DNA of 64,000 nt from Nematopogon swammerdamellus (Eukaryota > Arthropoda > Insecta > Lepidoptera > Adelidae). Position 1 is the first letter of the stretch. Every line of letters starts with the position of its first letter. The notes beneath the pieces were generated by a model. It was given only the letters and a program-made list of their open reading frames with translations. It was not told the DNA's origin and ran no database searches. The stretch spans positions 10,633,395 to 10,697,394 of the forward strand of contig OX336345.1 in assembly GCA_946902875.1 (NCBI GenBank), read 5' to 3'. The position numbers were made by a program, and so were the translations under genes. Of this stretch, positions 20,381 to 31,283 are shown in pieces.

Positions 20381-21798
20381 TACAGGGTGTCCCAAAAACC
20401 GAGGATAATCCTTGGACAGCTGATAGGGCTGCTAATTACCTCTCAGAATATCTAATTTTAGGTTTAGTAAAAATGGCTTAGTTTTTGAGATATTGTCATT
20501 TTTGTAAAAATCCAAAATTTTCTCCCTAAGGCTCATTTTTTTAAATGCCACAAGTACAAATGTAACATTTTGTTAAATCTAGTGTTTGTCAAATATTCCT
20601 GAAAAGTAAGGCTTTCACACGGTATAATTTTATTTTTTCATATTTACTCCTGCTTAGCTGAAAACGACATAAGAGCCACATGTTAATTTTTTTTCAGCCT
20701 CGTCCCTTGAATTTGACCCTTCACGGTGAAAAAAAAATAACTACACTAAAGTGGCATTATACAACAAAAATACGCCCATCTAATGTAGTTTTTAAAATGG
20801 TCCATCACTTACCGATTTGTCCAATAATTTATGAGATATTGTTATTTAACTGCAAAAGAACCTCAGAATTTGATAACTGTTCTACCAACTAAGAATTGGA
20901 ATAAAATAAACACTTGAAGTAATTGGTCTTTATTAACCTGATAAAGTAGATGTTAAATTGTTTACCACTTGCACGAATGCTAGCTCAACATCTTCTCACA
21001 AATGCCCGGTTGATGCGTCGAGCAACTACTCGATGCTAGTGCAGATACGTCCACCTGAGCTACAGCCGTACTCTTTCTTTGAGCTCTATCAAGTTTTCCA
21101 CCGGGACCCGTAAACTTTTTCTTTTAAATAGCCCCAATAATAAAAATCTAACGGATTTTAATCCGCTGATCTAGACGTCCGATCCATCTGTGGGGAAACA
21201 AGCGGCTAGGAGGCTAGAAGACGTCCATGGAATTGCAGAGACTCTAAACGGGCGAAATTATCTTGAGTTTCTGCAACAGGAGCTTCACAGCATTTTAGAA
21301 GATGTACCATTGGCAGTACGGAGGGAGATGTGGTTGCAAAATGAAGGCTGCCCAGCCAGCCCATTAAGAACGACGAGGAACGAAGAACGACGAAAAGACG
21401 AAAAGCTCTGAAACTTTTTCCCAGATTCGGTCATATTACAGTACTTTTTGGTGAAAATCTATTCTTCATGATTTGATGGATGGGTAACGTCCGCCTTTAT
21501 TAAATAAAAAATAAATTCTAACTCATGAATAAAAATGGGTAGGTTGCATACATAACTAGTACAATTTAACTGCGTGTAGGTAAATTCCAAACACTGAAAG
21601 TTCAATGACCTCAAAAGAAAAAGAGGACTGAATTAGTTCACTGCACTCTCCAGTCTCACTGTCCATCATTACAATTTCCAACTTTTGTATGACAAAAAAA
21701 CAACGGAATTTCGATTTGATTGATAAGGATTTTTTTCTTCTAATAATGAGTACTTTCTATTCCTGAAGCTTCTCAAACCTATCCTGATACAGCCTGTA
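20381..21798 (+). mobile_element. Mariner-like element, degenerate
   Basis: The left end TACAGGGTGTCCCAAAAACC and the right end (reversed TACAGGCTGTATCAGGATAG) are weakly similar and sit at TA dinucleotides, as in Tc1/mariner insertions. The interior carries a transposase fragment (21190-21411). Its first 640 bp recur at 10371-11015. Most of the transposase frame is missing or broken. Confidence 0.6.
21190..21411 (+). pseudogene. DDE transposase fragment (mariner-related)
   Basis: The frame reads LNGRNYLEFLQQELHSILED, then VPLAVRREMWLQNEGCPA. This matches the segment around the second catalytic Asp in a group of insect transposases ('LNG..YL.FL...LP.LLEDVPL..R..MWFQ.DGAPPH'). Here that Asp is Glu (NEG), and the frame departs from the family directly after GCPA, so the copy is inactive. 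Confidence 0.72.
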
Positions 21799-21913
21799 TA
21801 TGATTAACGCTAATGAATTAACGAACTTTCATTAACTTCCGTTACATTAGCGTTGAACTAACGCTCTGGTGATTAACGAAGTTAAGTTTTTGAGTAACAG
21901 AAGTAGGATTAAC

Positions 21914-21965
21914 CAAAGATTTTGTATTACGTCAAGGAGCGCAGCGACGTAATACAAACTCTTTG
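21914..21965. mobile_element. 52-bp end-only derivative of the P-like element
   Basis: The 52 bases consist of about 20 bp of one end (CAAAGATTTTGTATTACGTC) joined to about 32 bp of the other end of the 11509-15223 element. They are flanked by the exact 8-bp duplication GGATTAAC (21906-21913, 21966-21973). The matching TSD shows it as an inserted element, or what an internal deletion left of one, and not a chance repeat. Confidence 0.85.
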
Positions 21966-22020
21966 GGATTAACGAAGTTAAATTTCTAATTAACGGTGCC
22001 CACCTTTGCCTAAATATTAT

Positions 22021-22408
22021 TAAGAGCGTTTCGTGCAAAATGACAGGCGACGGTGCTGCCACTCAAGTAAATAATATATATCTCCTAAACAAAGCCATAA
22101 CTGGAAAAAACAAGCCATGAAGCTGTGGTTGATTTTGATTATGATATTCTAAGATACTGGAAACAGTTTTGCATTGCTCAGTTTATGCACAATCATTATA
22201 ACGGATTACGGTGGCCATCGAAATCCGTTATAATGATTGTGCATAAACTGAGCAATACAAAACTGTTTTCAGTATCTTAGAATATCAGAATCAAAATCAA
22301 CTACAGCCTCATGGCTTGTTTTTTTCAGTTATGGCTTTGTTTAAGAGATATATATTATTTACTTGAGTGACAGCACCGTCGCCTGTCATTTTGCACGACA
22401 CGCTTTTA
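22021..22408. repeat. Long inverted repeat (hairpin), arms about 187 bp
   Basis: The left arm (22021-22208, TAAGAGCGTTTCGTGCAAAA) and right arm (22222-22408) are near-perfect complements with a 13-bp loop. No TSD was resolved. It has the shape of a foldback MITE. Confidence 0.88.
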
Positions 22409-22487
22409 AATCTTCACTGAAAATTCAACAGATTTTGGCAATCTGAGAGAAGAGTTTTTACAGATTTAGTAAAAGTGAACCACCTTT

Positions 22488-22625
22488 TTTATGGAAACTG
22501 ACACGGTTGGCTACATCACCGCTACATCACGGCTACATCCGTGATGTCAGCCCATAACACCGGGTGAACTAGATGCCATGTCAGTGCTTCCCTTCATTTC
22601 ACGTCGGCTACACTGAACTGCTTGA
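22488..22625 (-). repeat. SINE fragment (5S/tRNA-like family), reverse
   Basis: The complement carries CAGTTCAGTGTAGCCGAC, CCGGTGTTATGGGCTGAC and the tail TCCATAAAAAAGG of the SINE at 12672-13012. The head is missing, and GCTACATCACGG is locally duplicated. Confidence 0.8.
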
Positions 22626-22644
22626 TAGCTGATTTGTATTTTAT

Positions 22645-24590
22645 TTTTTACTAGCTGAGCCCGCGGCTCCGCTCGCGTGAAATTCGTATTTCAAAGAAGA
22701 CAGTAAGTAACTATGGGCGAGGCCGAAGGCCGAGCTGCGTTCAGGAAGTCGATAAACCATCTCTAAGAAAGTAAGTACTTAAGGGCGAGGCCGAAGGCAA
22801 GCTGCGTTAAGGTAAACGATAAACCTTTTCAAATAAAGTAAGTAACTAACGGCGAGGCTTCAGGCTGAACTGTATTCTAGAAAGAAAATAAAGCTTGTCG
22901 AAGAAAGTAAGTAACTGAGGGCGAGGCCGAAGGCCGAGCTGCGTTCAGGAAGACGATAAACCTTCTCGAAAAAGTAAGTAACTGAGGGCGAGGCAGAATG
23001 CCGACTTGCGTTCAGAAAGACTATAAACCTTCTCAAAGAAAGTAAGTAACTAAGGGCGAGGCCGAAGGCCGAGCTGCGTTCAGGAAGACCATGAACCTTC
23101 TCGAAGACAGTAAGAAACTGAGGGCGAGGCCGAAGGCCGAGCTGCGTACATGAATACTATAAACCATCTCGAAAAAGTAAGTAACTGAGGGCGAGGCAGA
23201 ATGCCGACCTGCGTTCAGAAAAACCATAAACCTTCTTAAAGAAAGTAAGTAACTAAGGGCGAGGCCGAAGGCCGAGTTGCGTTCAGGAAGACCATGAACC
23301 TTCTCGAAGACAGTAAGTAACTGAGGGCGAGGCCGAAGGCCGAGCTGCGTTCAGGAAGACTATAAACTATCTCGAAGAAAGTAAGTAACTAAGGACGAGG
23401 CCGTAGGCCGAGCTGCGTTCAGAAAGACCATGAAACTTCTCGAAGACAGTAAGTAACTGAGGGCGAGGCCGAAGGCCGAGCTGCGTTCAGGAAGGCGATA
23501 CACCTTATCTAAGAAAGTAAGTAATTAAGGGCGAGGCCGAAGGCCGAGCTACGTTCAGGAAGACCGTAAACCTTCTCGAATAAAATAAGTAACTGAGAGC
23601 GAAGCCGAAGGCCGAGCTACGTTCAGGAAGACCATAAACCTTCTCTAAGAAAGTATGTAACTAAGGGCAAGGCCGAAGGCCGAGCTGCGTTCAGAAAAAC
23701 TATAAACCTTCTCAAAGAAAGTAAGTAACAAAGGGCGAGGCCGAAGGCCGAGCTGCGTTCAGGAAGACGATAAACCTTATCTAAGAAAGTAAGTAACTAA
23801 GGGCGAGGCCGAAGGCCGAGCACGTTCAGGAAGACCATAAACCTTCTCGAAGAAAGCAAGTAACTGAGGGCGAGGCCGAAGGCCGAGCTGCGTTCAGGAA
23901 GACCATAAACCTTCTCGAAGAAAGTAAGTAACTAAGGGCGAGACCGAAGGCCGAGCTGCGTTCAGCAGTACTATAAACCTTTTTGAAGAAAGTAAGTAAC
24001 TGAGGGTGAGGCCGAAGGCTATAAACCATCTCGGTGAAAGTAAGTATAAACTATGGGTGAGGCCAAAGGCCGATCTGCGTTCAGCAAGAGGATAAACCTT
24101 CTCGATCAAAGTAAGTAACTATGGGCGAGGCCGAAGGCCGAGCTGCGTTTAGGTAAACGATAAACCTTCTTAAATAAATTAAGTAGCTAAAGGCGAGGCT
24201 TCAGACTAAGCTGCATTCTGGAATACAGTAAACCTTCTCGAAGAAAGTACGTAACTAAGGGCGAGGCCACTGGCACCCCCATTCCCCCCCCCCCCCCCCC
24301 CCCCCCCCCCGCCCCTTTAAAATTTCAAACCCAAAAACCCTGAAACACGTCTTTAGTGATTTATTCTCAGCAGATGTAATTCAAATTGTCATGTTCGTAA
24401 CTTCAAATAACAAAGACTTTCATACAAAGTCGTCGTCCCCATTTCCCCCCGTAAAGTTGTAATTTCCAAAAATCCTTAACGGATGCTTACGTTATGAAAT
24501 AACGTTCCAAATTTCAGCTTTCTAGATTTAGTAGTTTTGGCTGTGCGTTGATAGATCAGTCAGTCAGGACAAACAATTTTATAAGTATAT
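22645..24590 (+). repeat. 68-bp minisatellite array (about 23 units) within an interspersed element
   Basis: Starts with ACTAGCTGAGCCCGCGGCTC followed by GCTCGCGTGAAATTCG. It continues as about 23 head-to-tail units of roughly 68 bp (GAGGCCGAAGGCCGAGCTGC, then GTTCAGGAAGAC, AAACCTTCTCGAAGAAAG and TAAGTAACTAAGGGC). At about 24256 it passes into a non-repeated tail with a 27-base C run (24284-24310), ending near AATTTTATAAGTATATAT. The unit holds GGCCGAAGGCC, itself nearly palindromic. Open frames across the array are by-products of the repeat. Confidence 0.9.
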
Positions 24591-25303
24591 ATATCTACTC
24601 TTTATTCTATTCGTCTCTACTACCAATAGCATTTATCTACACCAACGCAACGCAACAGAACTGCTAACGCCATATATTACGACCATTCGACACTAAATTC
24701 CGTTTTCTTTGATACTGCTCAACCCTAAGGCTATTTAACTTTATGGTATTGCACTGAGAGTCAGGAAACTCCCAGACACTTTCTACACTAAAAGCTATAT
24801 CAATTACTTCTTTGGCATCTGCCTGAGAACTTGATGTATAAAACTACAAATTAAACTCAGAAAGGCAGAGCAAACTTTATTTTAGAGATCACTAAGAATT
24901 TCAACACTCTTCTCACGGCCGAGACTCGCGAACCAAGACAGAAAAAGCTATTGCTTTCTGTTTTGGAATTCATTTGAAAGTCTAATATTATTTTTCTAGG
25001 TTTGATAGTACTGATGGCCAGTGGCACACAGTACAGTATATAGCCTATAGTGAGCCTGAAGAACTACTCTTTACATTGGTGTAAACCGCATTAAAATCTA
25101 TTAAGTGGTTCCGAGCTTACCTCAAACATACATACATAATGCAAACAGACGTTTCCTTTTATAAGAAGTAGAGATAGAGAAAAGAAGATAGAGATTAAAT
25201 TATCCTCCCTTCCCCTCTCCCCGCGAACCCCTCACCCTACCTCAACCCCCCTCTTCAAAGCCACCCCCAGTATGGATAAAATTATTTAAAATTAAAATCA
25301 TTT
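24591..25303. other. No recognised gene
   Basis: AT-rich, with a C-rich patch at 25205-25270. No coding or structural feature was recognised. Confidence 0.4.
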
Positions 25304-25910
25304 AAAATCCTAAAATCTAATTTTGAAATCACCCCTATTTTAATTTAAGGGTTGATTTAGCAAAAATGCTGAAACATGTAATTCTTTATTTTATACCAAA
25401 AGCCTAAATATGAATTTTCATATGCCTAACTTGAGAAATGATGGGTTCCCCATACAATCTTTCATCCCCTATTTCACCCCGTTAAGGGTTGTTTTTTGAG
25501 ACAAAAGGTAGCCTATGTTCTTCCTCAGGATGCAATTCATCTCCTTATTTTTTTTTATAAAATCCTAAAATCTAATTTTGAAATCAACCCCTATTTTAAT
25601 TTAAGGGTTGATTTAGCAAAAACGCTGAAACACGTATTTCTTTATTTCATACCAATAGCACAAATATAAATTGTCATATCCCTAACTTAAGAAATGCTGA
25701 GTTCCCCATACAAACTTTCATCCCCTATTTCACCCCCTTAAGGGTTGTTTTTGGTGACAAAAAGTAGCCTATGTCCGTCCTCAGGATGCAATTCATCTCG
25801 GTGCAATATTTTATCGAGATCTGTTCAGCGGTTTAGGCGTGAAAAGGTAACAGACAGACAACAGAGTTACTTTCGAATTTATAATATTAGTATGGATATT
25901 TTCTTGTATC
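25304..25910 (+). repeat. Tandem duplication (about 255 bp) with lepidopteran repeat tail
   Basis: Two units start AAAATCCTAAAATCTAATTT at 25304 and 25559 and stay similar for about 240 bp. The tail GTTCAGCGGTTTAGGCGTGA, AACAGACAGACA and TTTATAATATTAGTATGGA is a very common ending of lepidopteran interspersed repeats. Confidence 0.85.
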
Positions 25911-25954
25911 ACTGACTTATTTTGTTTTATTATATACTTAATTTTCAGAAAAAC

Positions 25955-26512
25955 ATAAATGTAACATAAAATATAAAAAAGTAATACTAATAACTAAAGA
26001 AATAAACCTACCTAACAAACATTAAAATAACTATCAAAAGGGGCATTTTCAAATGTTCCTAGAACACTTGCTGCATTACTTTTTGCTGCAAATAAAATAA
26101 AAATAAAAAATTACCCCGCTGGATGGCAAGGCTAGGCTTACCCTTTGAATGAAGTAGGCCCTTGATTGCGGGACGCCAGTTGCGTCCACCAGCAGAGGCC
26201 CAAGCCTCTTCAAGAAGCTTTTGGCTTCACAGCTCCACGGACCGAGGGTTTCAACCGCAAACGCAACAAATTCGAAATCTTGAATTATATTTGAATATTT
26301 GTTGCGTTTGAGGCTTTCCGCTCCGGCCGCGGCCGCGCCAGCCGCTCTTGAAGAGGCCCGAACGTGACTTGGAGCCAATGTGTCGACACAAGAGGCGTCC
26401 CACATCAATGACCTACCCTTAGCCCATGGCACTAGGGTGATACCATCGGGCCTCTTGCCATCCAGCCGGGAATAACCGCAAGGTTCTAGGATGCACGGTA
26501 TGTTTGCTGTCT
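25955..26512 (-). mobile_element. TE-derived fragment with conserved short ORF, copy 2
   Basis: Reverse copy of 1141-1660. The frame from 26432 starts MPWAKGRSLMWDASCVDTLA and is the same protein. It ends in FIQRVSLALPSS and then AAKSNAASVLGTFEN in broken frames, because a short A-rich insertion (about 26085-26120) interrupts it. The flanking block with GGTTCTAGGATGCACGG (26480-26505) is shared. Confidence 0.65.
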
Positions 26513-28006
26513 ATATATAGTCTGTATCACAGACTATAATTATATAGACTAGCGTCTTATGGATACTAGCGTCCTTTTATTATTATGAATGTTTAATTTT
26601 TTTAAATACCTAGTAAAATATTAATTGTAATGGATTTAATTACTTTAATTGAGTTATTCATTTGGTGTGAGCGTTTTTATTTTTAAATGTTTTAAATCAT
26701 GTTCTACATTAAATAGATTTTTAATTTAATCGTAATCGTTTTTTTTTTTACTTTTTTTAAGATTTCTCGTTTTCTAGATTAAGAATTGGGTTGATATTTT
26801 ACAGCTTGATAAAGAAAAATATAACAATTTTTTTAATCATACCTCATTTTATTACAATCGGGCCCAGTCTCCTTTATAAGCCATTTTTAATTTTAAGGAT
26901 TATTCCCAACTTAACCTCTTGGTTTCTGGAAGGGCCGGCCGGCCTTCAAACCGCGTACATCCGTCGATTGGGAAGGGCCGGCCCTCAAAAATATTGGAAA
27001 AATATCGCAAATTACGAGTTCTATAAATATTCCTTACGAAAACAAATGAGAAAGACTGGCTCTACCGTTAAAAACCTTTACCTTTCCACACACACACTTT
27101 TAAAATGTTCGCAGGTCTTGACTCCTCTTCAGAGATCCCAGGGCACATCAATTTTCACAAACCTGCGCCCATTTTGTGAAGTACGTCGTCGTCGTTAGAA
27201 GTTGATCTGGAGTACTTTATTTGTATAATGTTATTTCAATAGCTTGAGACAAAACAAATTTTTTGACACCGTGAATTTTTTTTTCATCCCTACATCATTT
27301 ATGTCAGGTTAGAAAATGGTTTCTAACATTATTTAGCGTTATTTGAATATTTATTCATAATCTACACGTCGATATATGATTCGCAAAGGGTAATTCGGTA
27401 CCTAGTTTTCGGTTCAAATTTGGAAAAAATGTTTTATTTTTCCTGGAGTTAAAAAATTCGTCTGTGCTTCTAAATCCTCATTTTGTTGTCCCGTTTTGTG
27501 GAGAATTTCATTGATTTCAAGTGCCAATAAAGGTTATTGATCTCGCATCATACTTTACGAAATATTTGAGATTACGTACGCGCGGGCGCCCCAAATTTCG
27601 CGTGTGCCAAGGGTAAGCATATTTCATAATTGGTAAGCCAAGAGGTTAGGAATACTTATCCGCTTTGTGGGGAGAAAAGCTTGTTACTACTTTTTATTAA
27701 AAATTCTTTGAAAATAACTATGATATTTTTTATTCTTTATCGATCAAGTCGCACGCAAGCGAAGTTACAGGCCATTTAGTGCATAAAGCAAAGAGTAAAT
27801 TCATATATAGGGCATAAAGGCAATTGATTAAATAATAAAATGACAGCATTGAAATTGCCAAAAGTAATCAATGCCAAAAGCACAGATAAATAAAATAATG
27901 TATGCCAAAAGTCATTCAGTTTTTATAATGGCTGTATGGTCGATTTATTTGATGAAAACATTTCAATTTTAATGTGAAACAAATTTAAAATTTATAATAA
28001 ATAAAA
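26513..28006. other. AT-rich DNA upstream of the small Cys-rich gene
   Basis: No recognisable gene. Short GGGCCGGCC motifs recur at 26928-26990 around CTTCAAACCGCGTACATCCG. The frame at 26791-27198 has no domain, no splice support and AT-driven composition. Confidence 0.4.
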
Positions 28007-31000
28007 ATGGATAAAAACAAGGTAAGCCACGCTATACCTAATAATATCATTTCTATAGAGGCGTGAAAAATTCTGCTGTAAAATTGATGCCTGTAAATCT
28101 ACTTGCCCTGAGCTCCATATATTATATATTTAAAATTATTTATAATAAAATATTGCCATATATTAAAATTGAATCAAAACTTTCATCTTCGAGGCCACAT
28201 ACGTCTTTTTTTTTTTATTGAATGCGCGACATGGCGCCGAGCCATCCATAAAGATGTCTAACGACGCCCATGGACATTCGGTCGTATGCGGGGGTTGCGA
28301 ATGCCATGCCGGCTGCTTCGTATTACCCACAGACCCGCTTGTGGGAAGGCCAGTAGGTAATGTTGCGAAGTCAGCTTGATAAAGGCTGCGATGTTCCTTG
28401 TCGGGGGTCACCAATGAAGAGGAATGAGCTAAAGGTGAAGCGGTGTTGTGTCCTCAGGCTCCACAATGTAGCTACACAGCTGATGTATGTATGGGTGAGT
28501 GCCCCATGCTCTCGTGACCTACCTAATTGTATATATACAGAACGTAAAAAGTATTACAATGTGTTACAGGAACGTAGTTACAGAATTTGACGTTTTGGTC
28601 ATAAGCACCATCTCACGGCGTGATTTGTTGAATCATTCTGTTGGTTATGTCGTGAAGCGTAGTTTCGTAGTGAAGTGTAGTTGTGTGATAGGAAGTAATA
28701 AAAAAAAAACAATGTTAAACCAACAGCCTCAACAATTGTCATCCTCGGTAGCTCAGTGGTGCGGTCGGACGACTGTTAAGCAACCCTGAGCGCAGTCAGT
28801 ATTTGGATGGGTGACCGCTCGACCGTTGGAGGCTGACTGTGGTTCGGATTACACGTAAAACTGTAGGTCCCTTCCCTTCTTACCTTTAGGTGGTAGGGTC
28901 GATTCTTTACCGTAGTACCATTAGACAGTACCTTGATGGTACGGTGGCAATTTCTTTTTGCCGTGGTACCATCAATGGTACCGTGGCAATAATTTTTTGC
29001 CGTGGTACCTCATTGATGGTACCACGGATTAAATAGATGTTACGGTGGCAATTTCTTTTTGCCGTAGTACCACCAATGTTACTGTGGCAATAATTAAGAA
29101 TTCCATACTCCACCTAACACATTGTTGAAATATCAAATAGGCCTCGTATAAATACAGATCGCTCGGCAGAACAACCGGGCACTAGCCCATACAACAACAT
29201 CAGCTGCAGCTACACGTGGAGCCAGATGACACGACACCGCTTCACCTTTTACCTCACAGCTCTACAAGTTAAACGGTTTTATTTAAAATCATCAGCTGTA
29301 CCAAAAACTAGAAAATAATTAGGACACAAACCTGGGCCTTCTTGAGATTTTACGTCTGGGTAAGAAATCGTGCAGTGCTGTCTGTGTCTTCTCATGTCGG
29401 ATGCCAAGGGGCAATAAATTATTCCAATGAAATTAAATATTCTGATCATTATTATTTTTTTATTTAATTTCCACTGTCCACCTCCTGTCTCCATCATCAG
29501 ACCCTCGTTGCCAAGTTGAAATTATCATAATATTGTATTGTCACGGGAACTCAATGTATGTGCAAAGTTTCATAAGAATAGGTTTAGTAGAAGTAGTTGA
29601 CAAAGTTGTCGCAAGATTTGAAACAAAGATAGAAACAAACAAATATACGGAGTCAAGCTTTTTCGTTGTCTTTAAAGTTTTTTAACCGAATTTTGATTAT
29701 TACTTATAGCCTGAATGTACCACGGTAAAGAAAGGATGTACTACGGTCAACAAAAAACAATATTTGCCGTGGTAACATGATGTAATGGAACGACAGCAAA
29801 AAGAAATTACGACAGTACCATCAATGGTACTGTTTAATGGTACCACGGTAAACGAACGAACAAAAAACAATATTTGCCGTGGTAACATGATGTAATGGAA
29901 CGACGGCAAAAAGAAATTACGACAGTACCATCAATGGTACTGTTTAATGGTACCACGGTAAACGAACGGGTAGGGTTTATCCCGCCAGGGTTGGTACCAC
30001 AGCACTAAATGAAACGTCGGTCGTAACGGCTATGTAAATAGTTTTCCGTCCAGTTCAGTGTAGCCGACAAGAGATGAAGGGAAGCACTGACATGGCACCT
30101 AGTTCACCCGGTGTTATGTGCTGACATCGGGCGGGGTTTTGCACGAAGGTCCCCAACCAAGCGGGATTAGTTTGCAGGCCTAGAGCCAACCCCAAACCAA
30201 ACAACATGTGCTGACATCACGGATGTTGTAGGTGAGGTGATGTAGCCAACCGTGTCAGTTTCCATAAAACTGAATTTAGAGGTATCAGCCAAGGCTGGTT
30301 GTCTAAAAATAAATAAAGGCTGAAAAGGCAAAGGGAAGCATTGCCATGGCACCTAGTTCACCAAGGTGTTATGGGGGCCGAGGATACGTATGTTTTATGA
30401 TAATAGACTGATAAATCCTTTGAATAAAAGCATACTGTTTTCGTGGATAAAGAAAGACTATGCATATTTTACATAGGCAATAAAGAATTGCACTTTGTTT
30501 TAGTGTGTTGATCAGTTTTTCATTCCTTCGAAAAATTATTAATGAAAAAAGGTTGACTGGAAGAAATCACTTGCAGTGATAAGTCCACCTTTGCGCACTC
30601 CTGTATTTTTTTTTTATTCTACTCGTGTACTGTTGTTCTTCCCATTGTGTGCTATAAAGAGTTTCTATTCTATTCATAAATGTTTTGTCATATTTCAGCT
30701 GTTCTGCGATTGTAAGAAATGTGGTTGCAAAAAATGCCCAGATATATTGAAAAATTTGAACATAACTATGACTGGAAGTAAGTGTTACTTAAACAAAACG
30801 AACACACCACGTAGGACTACAAAAGCACTGGATACTCCCAAAAAATATGCCACGCACAAAAGAAACGAACCAAAGGATTCAGTTAACAATAAGTCTAAAT
30901 TAGATATTACCAAACCCATTGGATGTCTAAACTGCAATTTAGTTGCCAAAGTAGGGAAATCGCATAACAATGCTGACCGTATGCGTTGTGTAGAAAATGT

Positions 31001-31043
31001 GAAGAAAGATGAAAGCAAGATTGCAAGGAAGAATAAAAATTAA
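28007..31043 (+). CDS. Small Cys/Lys-rich protein, unrecognised (two exons)
   Basis: Exon 1 (28007-28021) encodes MDKNK and ends in a consensus donor, AAG/GTAAGC. Exon 2 (30699-31043) follows the acceptor TCATATTTCAG and joins in frame as LFCDCKKCGCKKCPDILKNL. The protein would be 119 residues: a C-x-C-x2-C-x-C-x2-C cluster near the N-terminus, a long Lys/Arg/Asn-rich middle, GCLNC and a lysine-rich end. No signal peptide, membrane segment or known family was recognised. An in-frame stop lies just before the ATG, and AATAAA occurs at 31181, 138 bp after the stop codon. It is convergent with the FNTA gene 240 bp away. The 2.7-kb intron is largely SINE and TE. The Cys spacing suggests metal binding (inference). 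The 5-codon first exon leaves the start uncertain. Confidence 0.5.
28740..30280 (+). repeat. 5S/tRNA-like SINE split by a transposon
   Basis: The head (28740-28899) has TCCTCGGTAGCTCAGTGGTG (A-box-like), GTTAAGCAACCCTGAGCGCA (5S-like) and GGTTCGGATTAC (B-box-like). The body resumes at 29969 with GGTAGGGTTTATCCCGCC and runs with small insertions to about 30270 (CCGTGTCAGTTTCCATAAAA). The break is the element 28900-29968. It lies in the intron of the Cys-rich gene. Confidence 0.8.
28900..29968. mobile_element. TIR element with 8-bp TSD, unfamiliar ends
   Basis: The left end reads CGATTCTTTACCGTAGTACC and the right end, reversed, CGTTCGTTTACCGTGGTACC. GGTAGGGT is duplicated exactly on both sides (28892-28899, 29969-29976). 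The TSD interrupts a SINE, so the insertion is clear. Many internal GGTACCATTGATGGTACC-like palindromes crowd both ends (28915-29100, 29715-29960), partly as a tandem duplication. In the middle, 29144 reads TATAAATACAGATCGC, promoter-like. No ORF of note. Confidence 0.75.
30545..30685 (+). repeat. LINE 3' tail fragment
   Basis: GGTTGACTGGAAGAAATCAC, GATAAGTCCACCTTTGCGC and ATAAAGAGTTTCTATTCTAT form a 3' end that, from memory, is common among lepidopteran CR1-type LINEs. A related piece lies at 35590-35640. Confidence 0.6.
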
Positions 31044-31180
31044 CAGACATTGAAAAAGTCCAGTAAATCTTGAAACCAACATCATTACCGGGAAGAAATA
31101 TCTTGCTAAAAACTGAAGATTAGACCTTGCTCATAATTTAGTGCACAAAGGATCATAAATGAAATTAAAAATTGTTTCAC

Positions 31181-31186
31181 AATAAA
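31181..31186 (+). promoter_or_regulatory. Probable polyadenylation signal of the Cys-rich gene
   Basis: AATAAA lies 138 bp after the stop of the two-exon frame and before the convergent FNTA stop codon. Confidence 0.5.
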
Positions 31187-31283
31187 GATTATAATAATAT
31201 TCATTATATAAGTATTTTTTTACATCCGCAGAGCCGCATACTACCTGTATGCAATAGAACATATGAAATTTCCTGAGCATTCT

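Noticed and set aside
23033..24109. Several open frames rich in RSSAFGLAHSYLLSS / NAARPSASPSVTYFL
   Set aside because: They are translations of the 68-bp minisatellite. The unit is not a multiple of three, so each unit moves to the next frame and the same three peptides recur. The same happens at 55526-57052.
22645..24260. Regular array that might be taken for CRISPR
   Set aside because: The units are contiguous 68-bp tandem repeats with no unique spacers, in a eukaryotic genome.
26791..27198. 135-codon frame as a gene
   Set aside because: AT-driven composition, no domain, no splice or repeat support.
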